From assembly GCF_014596935.1 (NCBI RefSeq), contig NZ_JACVXC010000001.1, positions 926,783-990,782 on the forward strand: 64,000 bases of DNA, in the 5' to 3' direction. This stretch comes from Aestuariibaculum suncheonense. Its GTDB lineage: Bacteria > Bacteroidota > Bacteroidia > Flavobacteriales > Flavobacteriaceae. The position numbers and the translations under genes were made by a program. The notes below the pieces were generated by a model. That model was not told the DNA's origin, made no database searches, and saw only the letters and a list, made by a program, of their open reading frames with translations. Shown piece after piece: positions 1 through 7,922 of the stretch (positions are counted from its first letter, which is position 1; the number at the start of each line of letters is the position of its first letter).

Positions 1-223
1 GCTTTTCAATAATGTTTTCCTGAGCTAAGAAATCGTATTTACCTTCAATATCTTTTGGTGTGGCACCCGGTGCTGCCTGTAAGTCGTAGTAGCAGGTGAG
101 GTCGTTTTCCGAAAAGATTTCATACACGGTTTTGCATCCATTACAACAAAAGGTTTTTTCGTTGAATGTAATAGCCTGCGAATCGCATACATCACCACAG
201 TGGAAACAATTGTCTTGATCCAT
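1..223 (-). CDS. ccoI: Heavy-metal P-type ATPase, N-terminal part (CcoI/FixI-like), partial
   Basis: This gene runs off the left edge; only about 74 N-terminal residues are visible, starting at the ATG at 223. They begin MDQDNCFHCGDVCDS and continue with a CCNGC motif, the cysteine-rich metal-binding front end of the Bacteroidota CcoI/FixI copper P-type ATPases. These supply copper for maturation of cbb3 oxidase in the inner membrane. The ATPase core (DKTGT, CPC) lies outside the window, so the assignment rests on the N-terminus and on the divergent FNR-like regulator next door, a common arrangement at cco loci. A -7-like element (251-258) and an FNR-type box (282-293) lie upstream. Confidence 0.75.
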   Translation of the reverse strand, partial: MDQDNCFHCGDVCDSQAITFNEKTFCCNGCKTVYEIFSENDLTCYYDLQAAPGATPKDIEGKYDFLAQENIIEK

Positions 224-250
224 AGAATTTGCTCATAATTATACCTGTAA

Positions 251-258
251 CAAAAATC
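251..258 (-). promoter_or_regulatory. Candidate -7 element of the ccoI promoter
   Basis: On the minus strand this reads GATTTTTG, one mismatch from the Bacteroidota -7 consensus TAnnTTTG. It lies 28 bp upstream of the ccoI ATG. The centre of the FNR-type box (287.5) is 36.5 bp upstream of the final G, so the box would be near -40 relative to the expected start site, the classic class II activator position. No clear -33 element is visible, as expected for an activator-dependent promoter. Confidence 0.45.
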
Positions 259-275
259 TTAAAAGGTTCTGTCAT

Positions 276-299
276 AAAATATGATATTTATCATGTTTT
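276..299. promoter_or_regulatory. FNR-type operator palindrome between ccoI and the fnr-like gene
   Basis: The core TGAT-ATTT-ATCA (282-293) has the half-sites and 4-bp spacing of FNR boxes (TTGAT-N4-ATCAA). The dyad extends outward as AAAA(T/C)ATGATA on both arms, so 22 of 24 positions are symmetrical. It is the only strong palindrome in the 144-bp divergent intergenic region. The likely ligand is the Crp/Fnr protein encoded at 368-1045. From here it could activate ccoI and affect its own gene. Confidence 0.6.
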
Positions 300-367
300 A
301 AGGTTCTTATAAAAATGTATGTTTTAAGATATATTTATTACATTTACACAACGTAGAAACTTTAGGT

Positions 368-1045
368 ATGAGTAAATGTGAACAGTGTATTGTTAAGCAA
401 TTTAATTCTTTAAAATCGCTTACCAAAGAGGAATTGGTGCGTATTTCCGGATGTAAAACCTCAAAAACGATTAAGAAAGGCGAAGTTATTTTTGAAGAAG
501 GCGATATTGTTAACGGTGTTTTCTGTATCAAAGATGGTATCTGTAAATTATCCAAGTTAAGTGCTAATGGAAAAGACCAAATTGTTAAGTTGGTTGTTAA
601 AGGTGATTTATTGGGGCAACGGTCTTTGGTTACCGAAGAAACCGCTAACCTTAGTGCCGTGGCTTTGAATGATATGGAAGTTTGCTTTATTCCTAAATCT
701 GAAATTATTAGCGATTTAAGTAAAAATGCTAACTTTTCTATGGATGTTTTAAAGGATATGGCTAATGATTTAAGACAAGCCGACGATATTATTGTCAATA
801 TGGCTCAAAAGTCGGTACGTCAGCGTTTAGCTGAGACCTTAGTATATCTTTATGAAAGTTTTGGTACCAATCCCGATAAAACCCTAAGTGTCATTCTATC
901 TCGCGAAGATTATGCTAATATAGTTGGTACTGCTGTGGAGTCCGCCATCAGAGTGCTTTCGCAGTTTAAAAAACAAGGCTTAATCTCAACTTCCGGTAAA
1001 AAAATCAAGATTGAAAATCTGGAAGGTTTGAAGCGCGTAGAATAG
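368..1045 (+). CDS. Crp/Fnr family regulator, FNR-like with N-terminal cysteines
   Basis: This 225-residue cytoplasmic DNA-binding regulator has a cyclic-nucleotide-binding-like beta-roll (about 30-120), a dimer helix (about 125-150) and a winged helix at the C-terminus. Cysteines C4 and C7 form CxxC, and C106 lies in VCFIP, which aligns with VCEIP around C122 of E. coli FNR. The C7-C106 spacing (99) equals the C23-C122 spacing in E. coli. The E. coli C29 equivalent is absent, but C29 of this protein could be a fourth ligand. The recognition helix reads VESAIRVL, keeping the E and R of FNR's VETISRLL. An oxygen-responsive Fe-S regulator is likely; redox sensing by other means is possible. Confidence 0.8.
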   Translation: MSKCEQCIVKQFNSLKSLTKEELVRISGCKTSKTIKKGEVIFEEGDIVNGVFCIKDGICKLSKLSANGKDQIVKLVVKGDLLGQRSLVTEETANLSAVALNDMEVCFIPKSEIISDLSKNANFSMDVLKDMANDLRQADDIIVNMAQKSVRQRLAETLVYLYESFGTNPDKTLSVILSREDYANIVGTAVESAIRVLSQFKKQGLISTSGKKIKIENLEGLKRVE

Positions 1046-1132
1046 TTCTATTGACAATCTTCTATTACCTATAGATATTTCCAATGGTGTTACCGTGTAT
1101 GTTGTGTAAAAATATAGTAATTTTATACAGCT

Positions 1133-2260
1133 ATGAAACGAGATATTACTTTAAGAAAAGGGTTTGTTTTTAAGTCGTACGAAGCGCCGGAACAATCGCT
1201 ATTTGATACGTTATTCGATATTTTTAAAGAGTTAATAACGCATACTTCAGGCGATTTTGATGAGGCCATCGATTGGCTTCGCGAACTCGACAAAGAATAC
1301 AAACTCACCACACCCGAATACACCATTGATGATTTTATTGAAGACCTGATTAAAAAGGGATATATCCGTGAAGAACTTGATTCTGATGGCAATGGTGGTA
1401 TGGCGATTACTGCCAAAACCGAACGAGCCATTCGTCAGCAAGCTTTAGATCAGATTTTTGGAAAGATAAAGCGAAGCGGTCAGGGTAATCACAGAAGTAA
1501 AGGTTTAGGAATAGGTGACGAACATACCGGTGATTTTAGAGCTTATCAGTTCGGTGATGCCTTAGATAAGGTGTCGATGACCGAGAGTTTGAAGAACGCT
1601 CAGATTAATCATGGGGTTTCAGATTTTAACCTTTCGGAAAACGATTTGGTGGTTGAAGAAACGCTTCATAAATCACAGATGAGTACCATACTTATGATTG
1701 ATATTAGTCATAGTATGATCTTATACGGTGAAGACCGCATCACGCCGGCAAAAAAAGTCGCAATGGCTTTAGCTGAACTTATTACCACGCGATACCCAAA
1801 AGACACGTTAGATATTCTGGTGTTTGGTAACGATGCCTGGCAGATTGAGATTAAAGATTTACCGTATTTAAAGGTTGGGCCTTACCACACCAATACGGTA
1901 GCAGGCTTGCAACTGGCAATGGATTTACTTCGCAGAAAGCGAAATACCAATAAACAAATTTTTATGATTACAGATGGTAAACCTAGTTGTTTGCGTTTAT
2001 CAAACGGCGAGTATTTTAAAGATAGTTTCGGGTTGAATCCTAACATTGTTAATAAATGTTATGCCATGGCACAACAGGCCAGACGCCTGCATATTCCCAT
2101 CACCACGTTTATGATTGCTCAGGATAATTATTTGATGCAGTTTGTTCGAGAGTTTACCTATGCTAATCAGGGTAAAGCTTTTTACACCGGACTTAAAGGT
2201 CTGGGAGAAATGATTTTTGAAGATTACGAAACCAATAGAAAAAAGCGAATTAGAGGATAA
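1133..2260 (+). CDS. VWA domain protein, partner of the downstream MoxR-like ATPase
   Basis: This 375-residue cytoplasmic protein has no signal peptide. The C-terminal half is a von Willebrand factor A domain. Its metal-dependent adhesion site shows as DISHS (190-194), a candidate threonine in HTNT (about 252-255) and TDGKPS (280-285). The N-terminal 180 residues are charged and unassigned. Its stop is 2 bp before the next start, so it is translationally linked to an AAA+ ATPase of the MoxR/magnesium-chelatase type. Such pairs act as chaperone-like machines that remodel or metallate a client; the client is not evident here. Confidence 0.8.
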   Translation: MKRDITLRKGFVFKSYEAPEQSLFDTLFDIFKELITHTSGDFDEAIDWLRELDKEYKLTTPEYTIDDFIEDLIKKGYIREELDSDGNGGMAITAKTERAIRQQALDQIFGKIKRSGQGNHRSKGLGIGDEHTGDFRAYQFGDALDKVSMTESLKNAQINHGVSDFNLSENDLVVEETLHKSQMSTILMIDISHSMILYGEDRITPAKKVAMALAELITTRYPKDTLDILVFGNDAWQIEIKDLPYLKVGPYHTNTVAGLQLAMDLLRRKRNTNKQIFMITDGKPSCLRLSNGEYFKDSFGLNPNIVNKCYAMAQQARRLHIPITTFMIAQDNYLMQFVREFTYANQGKAFYTGLKGLGEMIFEDYETNRKKRIRG

Positions 2261-2262
2261 TT

Positions 2263-3729
2263 ATGAATATTGAAAACATAAAAACACTAGGCGATTTAAA
2301 ACAATCAGGTTACGTAAGTAAATCGATTAAAGATGAGTTACGTGATAATTTAATTCAGAAGATAAAACATAAAGAAACCACGTTCGTTGGGGTTCACGGT
2401 TATGAAAATACTGTTATTCCCGAGCTGGAACGTGCGATTTTGTCGCGACATAATATAAATTTGTTAGGATTACGCGGACAAGCAAAAACACGTTTAGCCC
2501 GTTTAATGCTGAATTTATTAGACGAGTATATTCCTTATGTGGAGGGTTCTGAAATTAACGACGATCCGTTTCATCCTATTTCACGATATGCCAAAGAATT
2601 GATTAAAGAACAAGGAGATAAAACGCCGATTGCCTGGCTGCATCGCAGTGAGCGCTTTGCTGAAAAATTAGCCACACCCGATGTGACGGTGGCTGATATT
2701 ATTGGCGATGTCGATCCGATTAAAGCGGCAAACCTAAAACTGAGTTACGCCGATGACCGTGTGATTCATTATGGAATGATCCCACGTGCTAACCGCTGTA
2801 TTTTTGTAATTAATGAGTTGCCCGATTTACAAGCGAGAATTCAGGTGGCTTTATTCAATATTTTACAGGAAGGCGATATTCAAATTCGTGGTTTTAAATT
2901 ACGATTACCTTTAGATATGCAGTTTGTATTTACTGCTAATCCTGAGGACTATACCAATCGCGGAAGTATTGTTACACCGTTAAAAGACCGAATAGGTTCT
3001 CAAATTCTAACCCATTATCCGGTTGATATAGAAACGGCAAAATTAATCACAGAGCAGGAAGCTAAATTGGTTGAAAGCCAGAAAGACACTGTTGTGGTAC
3101 CGGATTTGGCGCGCAATTTATTAGAACAAATTGTTTTTGAAGCCAGAGAAAGTGATTATATCGATGCCAAAAGTGGCGTAAGTGCGCGTTTAAGCATTAC
3201 CGCTTTAGAGAATTTATTAAGTACAGCCGAGCGTCGTGCCCTATTATCAGGTGATGATAAAACAACCGTTCGGTTATCAGACTTTTTAGGCGTAATACCT
3301 TCCATTACCGGAAAAGTAGAATTGGTCTATGAGGGAGAGCAGGAAGGAGCTGCAATTGTGGCTTATAATTTAATAGGAGAGGCTGTTAAAACTTTATTCA
3401 ACGAATATTTTCCGAAAATTGAAAAACTAAAAAAGCAGGAAGATGAAAGTCCGTATGACGATATTGTGTCGTGGTTTTTTAATCAGAAAGATGGATTTGA
3501 GTTACTAGATAGTTTACGAGATAAGGAATATAGGAGTGTGTTGGATGCCGTGGCACCTCTAGATGATTTATTAGGGACATACCAACCGAATTTAGACCAG
3601 GCAGATAGTTATTTTATGAAAGAATTTGTGCTTTGGGCACTTGCTGAATATAAGCAGTTAAGCAAGCATCGTTTTACCGAAGGCATGCAATTTAAAGATC
3701 CGTATGGTAGTTTTATAAGTGGTATTTAG
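2263..3729 (+). CDS. MoxR/ChlI-like AAA+ ATPase
   Basis: This is a 488-residue AAA+ ATPase. The P-loop is GLRGQAKTR (69-77), an A-for-G variant of the usual GxxxxGKT. The Walker B stretch is IFVINELPD (about 180-188), with Asn where most AAA+ proteins have Asp before the Glu. Sensor 1 is the FTANPEDY stretch, and LKDRIGSQI follows as the arginine-finger region. The ChlI/MoxR layout and the VWA protein 2 bp upstream indicate a two-component ATPase machine. A terminator at 3765-3812 closes the operon. The physiological target is unknown. Confidence 0.8.
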   Translation: MNIENIKTLGDLKQSGYVSKSIKDELRDNLIQKIKHKETTFVGVHGYENTVIPELERAILSRHNINLLGLRGQAKTRLARLMLNLLDEYIPYVEGSEINDDPFHPISRYAKELIKEQGDKTPIAWLHRSERFAEKLATPDVTVADIIGDVDPIKAANLKLSYADDRVIHYGMIPRANRCIFVINELPDLQARIQVALFNILQEGDIQIRGFKLRLPLDMQFVFTANPEDYTNRGSIVTPLKDRIGSQILTHYPVDIETAKLITEQEAKLVESQKDTVVVPDLARNLLEQIVFEARESDYIDAKSGVSARLSITALENLLSTAERRALLSGDDKTTVRLSDFLGVIPSITGKVELVYEGEQEGAAIVAYNLIGEAVKTLFNEYFPKIEKLKKQEDESPYDDIVSWFFNQKDGFELLDSLRDKEYRSVLDAVAPLDDLLGTYQPNLDQADSYFMKEFVLWALAEYKQLSKHRFTEGMQFKDPYGSFISGI

Positions 3730-3764
3730 AAGCTTTTTTGCTCAATTTACATATTCATGGTATA

Positions 3765-3812
3765 AGGTGGTTTAATTTACATATCTGTATTTTAAACCAC
3801 CTATTTTTTTTA
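3765..3812 (+). terminator. Rho-independent terminator of the VWA-ATPase operon
   Basis: A perfect 11-bp stem is formed by AGGTGGTTTAA (3765-3775) and TTAAACCACCT (3792-3802), with a 16-nt loop. It is followed by ATTTTTTTTATT. It lies 35 bp after the ATPase stop codon. The motif AATTTACATAT occurs both before the hairpin (3744-3754) and in its loop region (3774-3784). Confidence 0.85.
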
Positions 3813-3957
3813 TTCCAATAAAAAATAGTTTTCATGGTTTTGTAGAGAGTTGTTTTGGGTGGTTTTTCGTGATTTTTTGCGTATATTAAGCAAAAACCAC
3901 GTGTTTTTGGTGCTTTTTAATCCAAAATCAATAAAAAACACTTCAGAATTTCTTAAT

Positions 3958-6039
3958 ATGGAAACAAAACCTACAGACAAGAGTCCTATCAAGCTCCTTT
4001 CTTTTGATATTGATAACACATTAATAGAATTTCACACGCTTAAAAGCAATTTTAAAAAGATCTGGAAGAAGTACAAACCCGATGATATTATACTTACTTA
4101 TAATACAGGTCGGTTAATAGATGATGTGCTTCTGCTTATAAAGAAAGGCGTTCTGCCCAAACCAGACTATATTATTGGAGGTGTTGGAACGCTTATTTAT
4201 GATTGTAACCACAATTGTGTTGTTAAAGAATTTAATGATGTTTTAGATGAAGGATGGGATTTAGAGGCTGTTGAAAAACTGGTGCAGAGTATAGATCATC
4301 CCATAAGTGAACAACCGGCAAAGTTTCAACATTCATATAAGCGGAGTTATTTTTTTCATGATGCCGATGATGAACTGATAGAAAGTATTGAAGCCGATTT
4401 TGAAAAGGCCAATATGTATGTTAATGTGGTCTATTCTGGTAATAAGTTTTTAGATGTATTACCTAAATGGGCCAATAAAGGCAATGCTTTACAGTGGCTG
4501 CTTTCCAAATTGAATTTAACAACCGATAATGTTTTGGTGGCCGGTGATAGTGGTAACGATTCCGCCATGTTCGATATGAAAGGCATTCGCGGTGTTGTTG
4601 TGGCTAATGCTCATGAAGAACTTTATAAATTTACCAAATACCGACAGGTGTACCACGCAGAAGGCGATCATGGCAACGGTGTAATTGAAGGCTTGGTGTT
4701 TTATGGGATTTTACCAGAGGAAGCCAAAACCTGTTTGGAAGAAGACCACACCGATGATTATTTCATTCAGCAGGAGTTAAATAATATTGCCGATGAGGAT
4801 GATCAGGAAAAATTAACACTCATTCGCGAAGGCTATGAAAAGGCTATTATTGCTTTAAAGAAGAATATTACACCCTTAGGTTTTTCAGCCTGTTCTATCA
4901 AAGATAATGTGCCTAACGGCACCGATGAGAATTATCATAGCGTTTGGGCAAGAGATGGCGCGATTACCGTTATTGGTTCGTTATCGCTTATTCACGAAGA
5001 GGAAATTCATAAATGCCAAAGGCAGACCTTAATTACCTTATTCAATCACATTTCTAGAAACGGACAAATACCTTCGAATGTGCGCATTAAAGACAATATC
5101 CCCGATTATTCGGGTGTTGGTGGTATTTGTTCAATTGATAGTGGCATTTGGGTGGTAATTGCCTTTTACGAGTATGTGAACGTAACGAAAGATATTGATT
5201 TTCTTCGTAAGTACATTTCCGATATTAAAGAAACTATGCGATGGCTAGGGGCTCACGACAGTAATAACGATGCGTTATTAGAAATTCCTGAAGCCGGGGA
5301 TTGGACGGATTTATTCGGCGGAAGTTATAACATTCTTTATGATGAAATTCTATGGTATCGCGCCAACGTGTGTTTTGGTAGAATGTTGGAAATGCTCGGA
5401 GATTACGAGGAAGCTGGGGAATATATTCGCTGGTCGCAAGTTATTAAAAAGGAAATATTACAGAATTTCTGGCCGTCAACACAACAAAAACTATTTCAGT
5501 CCGTATCCTTTGCCGAACGCCAGTTTACCCTTGGGGATACCTCGTATTTAATAGCGCAAACCACTCCGTTTGATTTTAGCTGGCGTTGTGATGTGTTCGG
5601 TAATGTCCTAGCCTTTTTACACGGTACAGTCGATGCCGAAAAAGCACATCAAACCTTTAAATTTTTGTTAGGGGTTGGCGTTAACGATCCGTTTCCAATT
5701 CGCAATGTTTATCCGGTGGTAACTCCTGGCGATCCGGACTGGAGACCTTATTACACTGTGAATCTGTTAAACTTGCCACATCATTACCATAATGGAGGTA
5801 TTTGGCCTTTTGTTGGCGGATTCTGGGTTAAGTTCGTTAATAAACTAGGGTTACGCGAAGTAGCGATTTCAGAGTTATATAAGTTGGCATTAATTAATAA
5901 GCAAGGTTTAACCGAAGAATGGGAATTCACCGAGTGGGCACACGGAACTTCCGGTAGGGCAATGGGGAAAGCCTATCAGGCTTGGTCTGCGGCTCAGTAT
6001 ATTTCTGCATGTAACGATTTAAAAGTAATTAATAACTAA
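3958..6039 (+). CDS. HAD-IIB phosphatase fused to a (alpha/alpha)6 glycoside hydrolase
   Basis: This 693-residue two-domain protein starts at the ATG at 3958; an upstream TTG at 3850 would only add a low-complexity extension. Residues 10-260 are a HAD-IIB phosphatase resembling sucrose-6-phosphate phosphatase: DIDNT (17-21), TYNTGR (47-52), K174 in NKGNA and GDSGND (196-201). Residues about 285-690 resemble amylo-alpha-1,6-glucosidase or neutral-invertase-type barrels, with WARDG (330-334) and EAGDWTD (445-451). The next gene, 11 bp away, is a sucrose-phosphate-synthase-like glycosyltransferase, so the phosphatase may finish its product. The hydrolase substrate is unknown. The pairing of a biosynthetic phosphatase with a glycosidase is unusual. 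Confidence 0.8.
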   Translation: METKPTDKSPIKLLSFDIDNTLIEFHTLKSNFKKIWKKYKPDDIILTYNTGRLIDDVLLLIKKGVLPKPDYIIGGVGTLIYDCNHNCVVKEFNDVLDEGWDLEAVEKLVQSIDHPISEQPAKFQHSYKRSYFFHDADDELIESIEADFEKANMYVNVVYSGNKFLDVLPKWANKGNALQWLLSKLNLTTDNVLVAGDSGNDSAMFDMKGIRGVVVANAHEELYKFTKYRQVYHAEGDHGNGVIEGLVFYGILPEEAKTCLEEDHTDDYFIQQELNNIADEDDQEKLTLIREGYEKAIIALKKNITPLGFSACSIKDNVPNGTDENYHSVWARDGAITVIGSLSLIHEEEIHKCQRQTLITLFNHISRNGQIPSNVRIKDNIPDYSGVGGICSIDSGIWVVIAFYEYVNVTKDIDFLRKYISDIKETMRWLGAHDSNNDALLEIPEAGDWTDLFGGSYNILYDEILWYRANVCFGRMLEMLGDYEEAGEYIRWSQVIKKEILQNFWPSTQQKLFQSVSFAERQFTLGDTSYLIAQTTPFDFSWRCDVFGNVLAFLHGTVDAEKAHQTFKFLLGVGVNDPFPIRNVYPVVTPGDPDWRPYYTVNLLNLPHHYHNGGIWPFVGGFWVKFVNKLGLREVAISELYKLALINKQGLTEEWEFTEWAHGTSGRAMGKAYQAWSAAQYISACNDLKVINN

Positions 6040-6050
6040 AATATAAAAAT

Positions 6051-7343
6051 ATGAAGTCAATTTTAATGATCTCTTTGCACGGATATGTAGGTGCTAATGC
6101 CGAATTAGGAAAACCAGATACAGGAGGACAAGTAGTTTATGTTTTAGAGCTCGCAGAACGTTTTAGCCGATTAGGTAAACGAGTTGATTTAGTAACGCGA
6201 CAGTTTGAAGATCAGCCGGAATACGATCACGTCGATGAGAATTACAGTATCTGGCGTATTCCCTTTGGAGGGAAAAAATTCATCAGAAAGGAAGATATGC
6301 ACGATCACTTGAAAAAGTTTGTAACCAACTGTTTAGCAGCTATTAAAAAGGAGCGTAAAAAGTATGATGTCGTGTATACGCACTATTGGGATGCCGGTTG
6401 GGCCGGACAAAAAATAGCGGAAGAGTTAGGCATTTGTCATGTGCATACACCACATTCCTTGGGTTGGTGGAAACAACATACTATGGGAAGCGATATGGAT
6501 GAAGAAGAAATGGAGAAAAAGTATCGTTTTAAAGAGCGTATTCGAAAGGAATATTTCGTGTATCAAATGTGTAATTATGTTATAGCAACCACTTTACCGC
6601 AGGTCGATTTGTTAACGCAGCAGTATGATGTATTGCCTCGTAATTGCGGCATGATTCCTCCGGGAATTGATGAAAACCGATTCTTCCCGGTGCCAAGTAA
6701 GGAAAACGATAAAATAAGGGCCAAATACGATATTCATCCAACCGATATATTAGCGCTTGGGCGTATGGCACACAATAAAGGCTATGATTTACTGATTCAG
6801 GCGTTGCCAACCGTATTTGAGCTGTGTCCGGAAGCACGTTTGGTGGCTGCTATTGGAGGTGATAATTCCAAACAAGATGACAAAGGAGTTGAAGGCTTAA
6901 AAAAAATAGCGGGCGAATTGGGCGTGTTAGATAAGATCACCTGGAAAAATTACATTGCCGATGAAGATCTGGCAAATGTATATCGTTCTGCTAATATTTT
7001 TGCTATGCCATCGCGTTATGAGCCGTTTGGCATGGTAGCGATTGAAGCTATGGCTTGTGGTACACCAAGTGTGGTTACGGTGCATGGTGGTTTATATGAT
7101 TTAATTGATTTTGGTAATCAGGCGTTGTTTGCCGATCCGCATCGTCCTCTTGAATTTGGAGCGATGTTATCGATGCCGTTATTGTATCCTAAATTACGTA
7201 ATGAATTATCTGTGGAAGGTGCCCGTTTTGCGCGTCGTAATTTTGGCTGGACAGGAATTGCTAAACGTATTCTGGCAATATTTAATAGCTCCATAAATCA
7301 ACGTTCCATGGAATCTAGTATTTATACGCATTTTAATAATTAA
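6051..7343 (+). CDS. GT4 glycosyltransferase, sucrose-phosphate-synthase-like
   Basis: This is a 430-residue GT-B enzyme. PDTGGQ (22-27) near the N-terminus is the hallmark of the sucrose synthase/sucrose-phosphate synthase/mannosylfructose-phosphate synthase branch of GT4. VHTPHSLG follows at about 132-139. The C-terminal half has PPGID and the nucleotide-sugar-binding stretch EPFGMVAIEAMACGTP. The expected reaction is transfer of glucose or mannose from a nucleotide sugar to fructose 6-phosphate or a similar acceptor. The phosphatase domain to remove the phosphate is encoded 11 bp upstream. Donor and acceptor cannot be read from sequence. A terminator just after the stop lies inside the convergent gene. 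Confidence 0.82.
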   Translation: MKSILMISLHGYVGANAELGKPDTGGQVVYVLELAERFSRLGKRVDLVTRQFEDQPEYDHVDENYSIWRIPFGGKKFIRKEDMHDHLKKFVTNCLAAIKKERKKYDVVYTHYWDAGWAGQKIAEELGICHVHTPHSLGWWKQHTMGSDMDEEEMEKKYRFKERIRKEYFVYQMCNYVIATTLPQVDLLTQQYDVLPRNCGMIPPGIDENRFFPVPSKENDKIRAKYDIHPTDILALGRMAHNKGYDLLIQALPTVFELCPEARLVAAIGGDNSKQDDKGVEGLKKIAGELGVLDKITWKNYIADEDLANVYRSANIFAMPSRYEPFGMVAIEAMACGTPSVVTVHGGLYDLIDFGNQALFADPHRPLEFGAMLSMPLLYPKLRNELSVEGARFARRNFGWTGIAKRILAIFNSSINQRSMESSIYTHFNN

Positions 7344-7347
7344 AACG

Positions 7348-7917
7348 TTAAAAAGAAGTTCTGGACTTTATATTATCAGCGCATAATTGAATAATTTCAA
7401 TTATGCGCTTTTTTCTTGTGGCTTCGCGCTTGGCTTGATTGAGCCAGTATAAATAACTTTTTCTGTAGGAAGGCGCAAAATTGAGGTAGTTGTTGTAAGC
7501 TTCGGTATGTTTATCAAATGCGATTTGTAAATCATTTGGGATGATACCGTTTTCAACATCGTCTAGTGCAGACCAACTGCCATTTTCCTTAGCAATTTCA
7601 ATGATTTCTAAACCACTGGTATGCATTAAATTTTCTGCTAGTAATTCTTCAATATAACGTTTATTAAGTGCACTCCAAACACTTTTTGGGTTTCTGGGTG
7701 TAAAGTATTGTCGGCGTTTACCATCACCTAAACTTTTAACCGTTGAATCAATCCAGCCATAACACAAGGCGACTTTTACAGCTTCTTCCCAACGCATGCT
7801 GTCGTTTTCATGGTCTACCTTGTAAAAAATTAAATAGACGCCCGTTGCTTTGCTATGATTTTCATGCAACCAGTTTCGCCATTCCAAATCGGTTTTAAAG
7901 TATAGCTCCGGTAACAT
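7348..7917 (-). CDS. YdeI/OmpD-associated family protein
   Basis: This 189-residue soluble protein matches the YdeI-like family by its order of motifs: LYFKTDLEWRNWL at the start, VALCYGWIDS (about 50-59), RRQYFTPRNPKSVWS (about 68-82), then a helical C-terminal half with FAPSYRKSYLYWLNQAK. Family members have been linked to bacteriocin resistance, and E. coli YdeI to stress tolerance, but no biochemical function is firmly established. The gene follows the M1 peptidase by 5 bp and is probably its operon partner. Its 3' end carries the terminator of the convergent operon. Confidence 0.8.
   Translation of the reverse strand: MLPELYFKTDLEWRNWLHENHSKATGVYLIFYKVDHENDSMRWEEAVKVALCYGWIDSTVKSLGDGKRRQYFTPRNPKSVWSALNKRYIEELLAENLMHTSGLEIIEIAKENGSWSALDDVENGIIPNDLQIAFDKHTEAYNNYLNFAPSYRKSYLYWLNQAKREATRKKRIIEIIQLCADNIKSRTSF
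7378..7416 (+). terminator. Rho-independent terminator lying inside the convergent YdeI-like gene
   Basis: A perfect 14-bp stem, AGCGCATAATTGAA (7378-7391) and TTCAATTATGCGCT (7396-7409), has a TAAT loop and is followed by TTTTTTCTT on the plus strand. It terminates the glycosyltransferase operon, whose stop is at 7343. The whole hairpin lies within the last codons of the minus-strand gene 7348-7917, where it encodes KRIIEIIQLCA. On the minus strand it is followed by GATAAT, so it should not terminate that gene. Confidence 0.85.
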
Positions 7918-7922
7918 ACGGA

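Noticed and set aside
307-798. Minus-strand frame of 163 codons over the FNR-like gene
   Set aside because: It lies antisense to a well-supported regulator, has no family pattern and is rich in S, L and I as antisense shadows are.
3850-3957. 36-residue N-terminal extension of the phosphatase-glycosidase fusion
   Set aside because: It would start at TTG, is low in complexity and precedes the HAD fold; the ATG at 3958 fits the family start.
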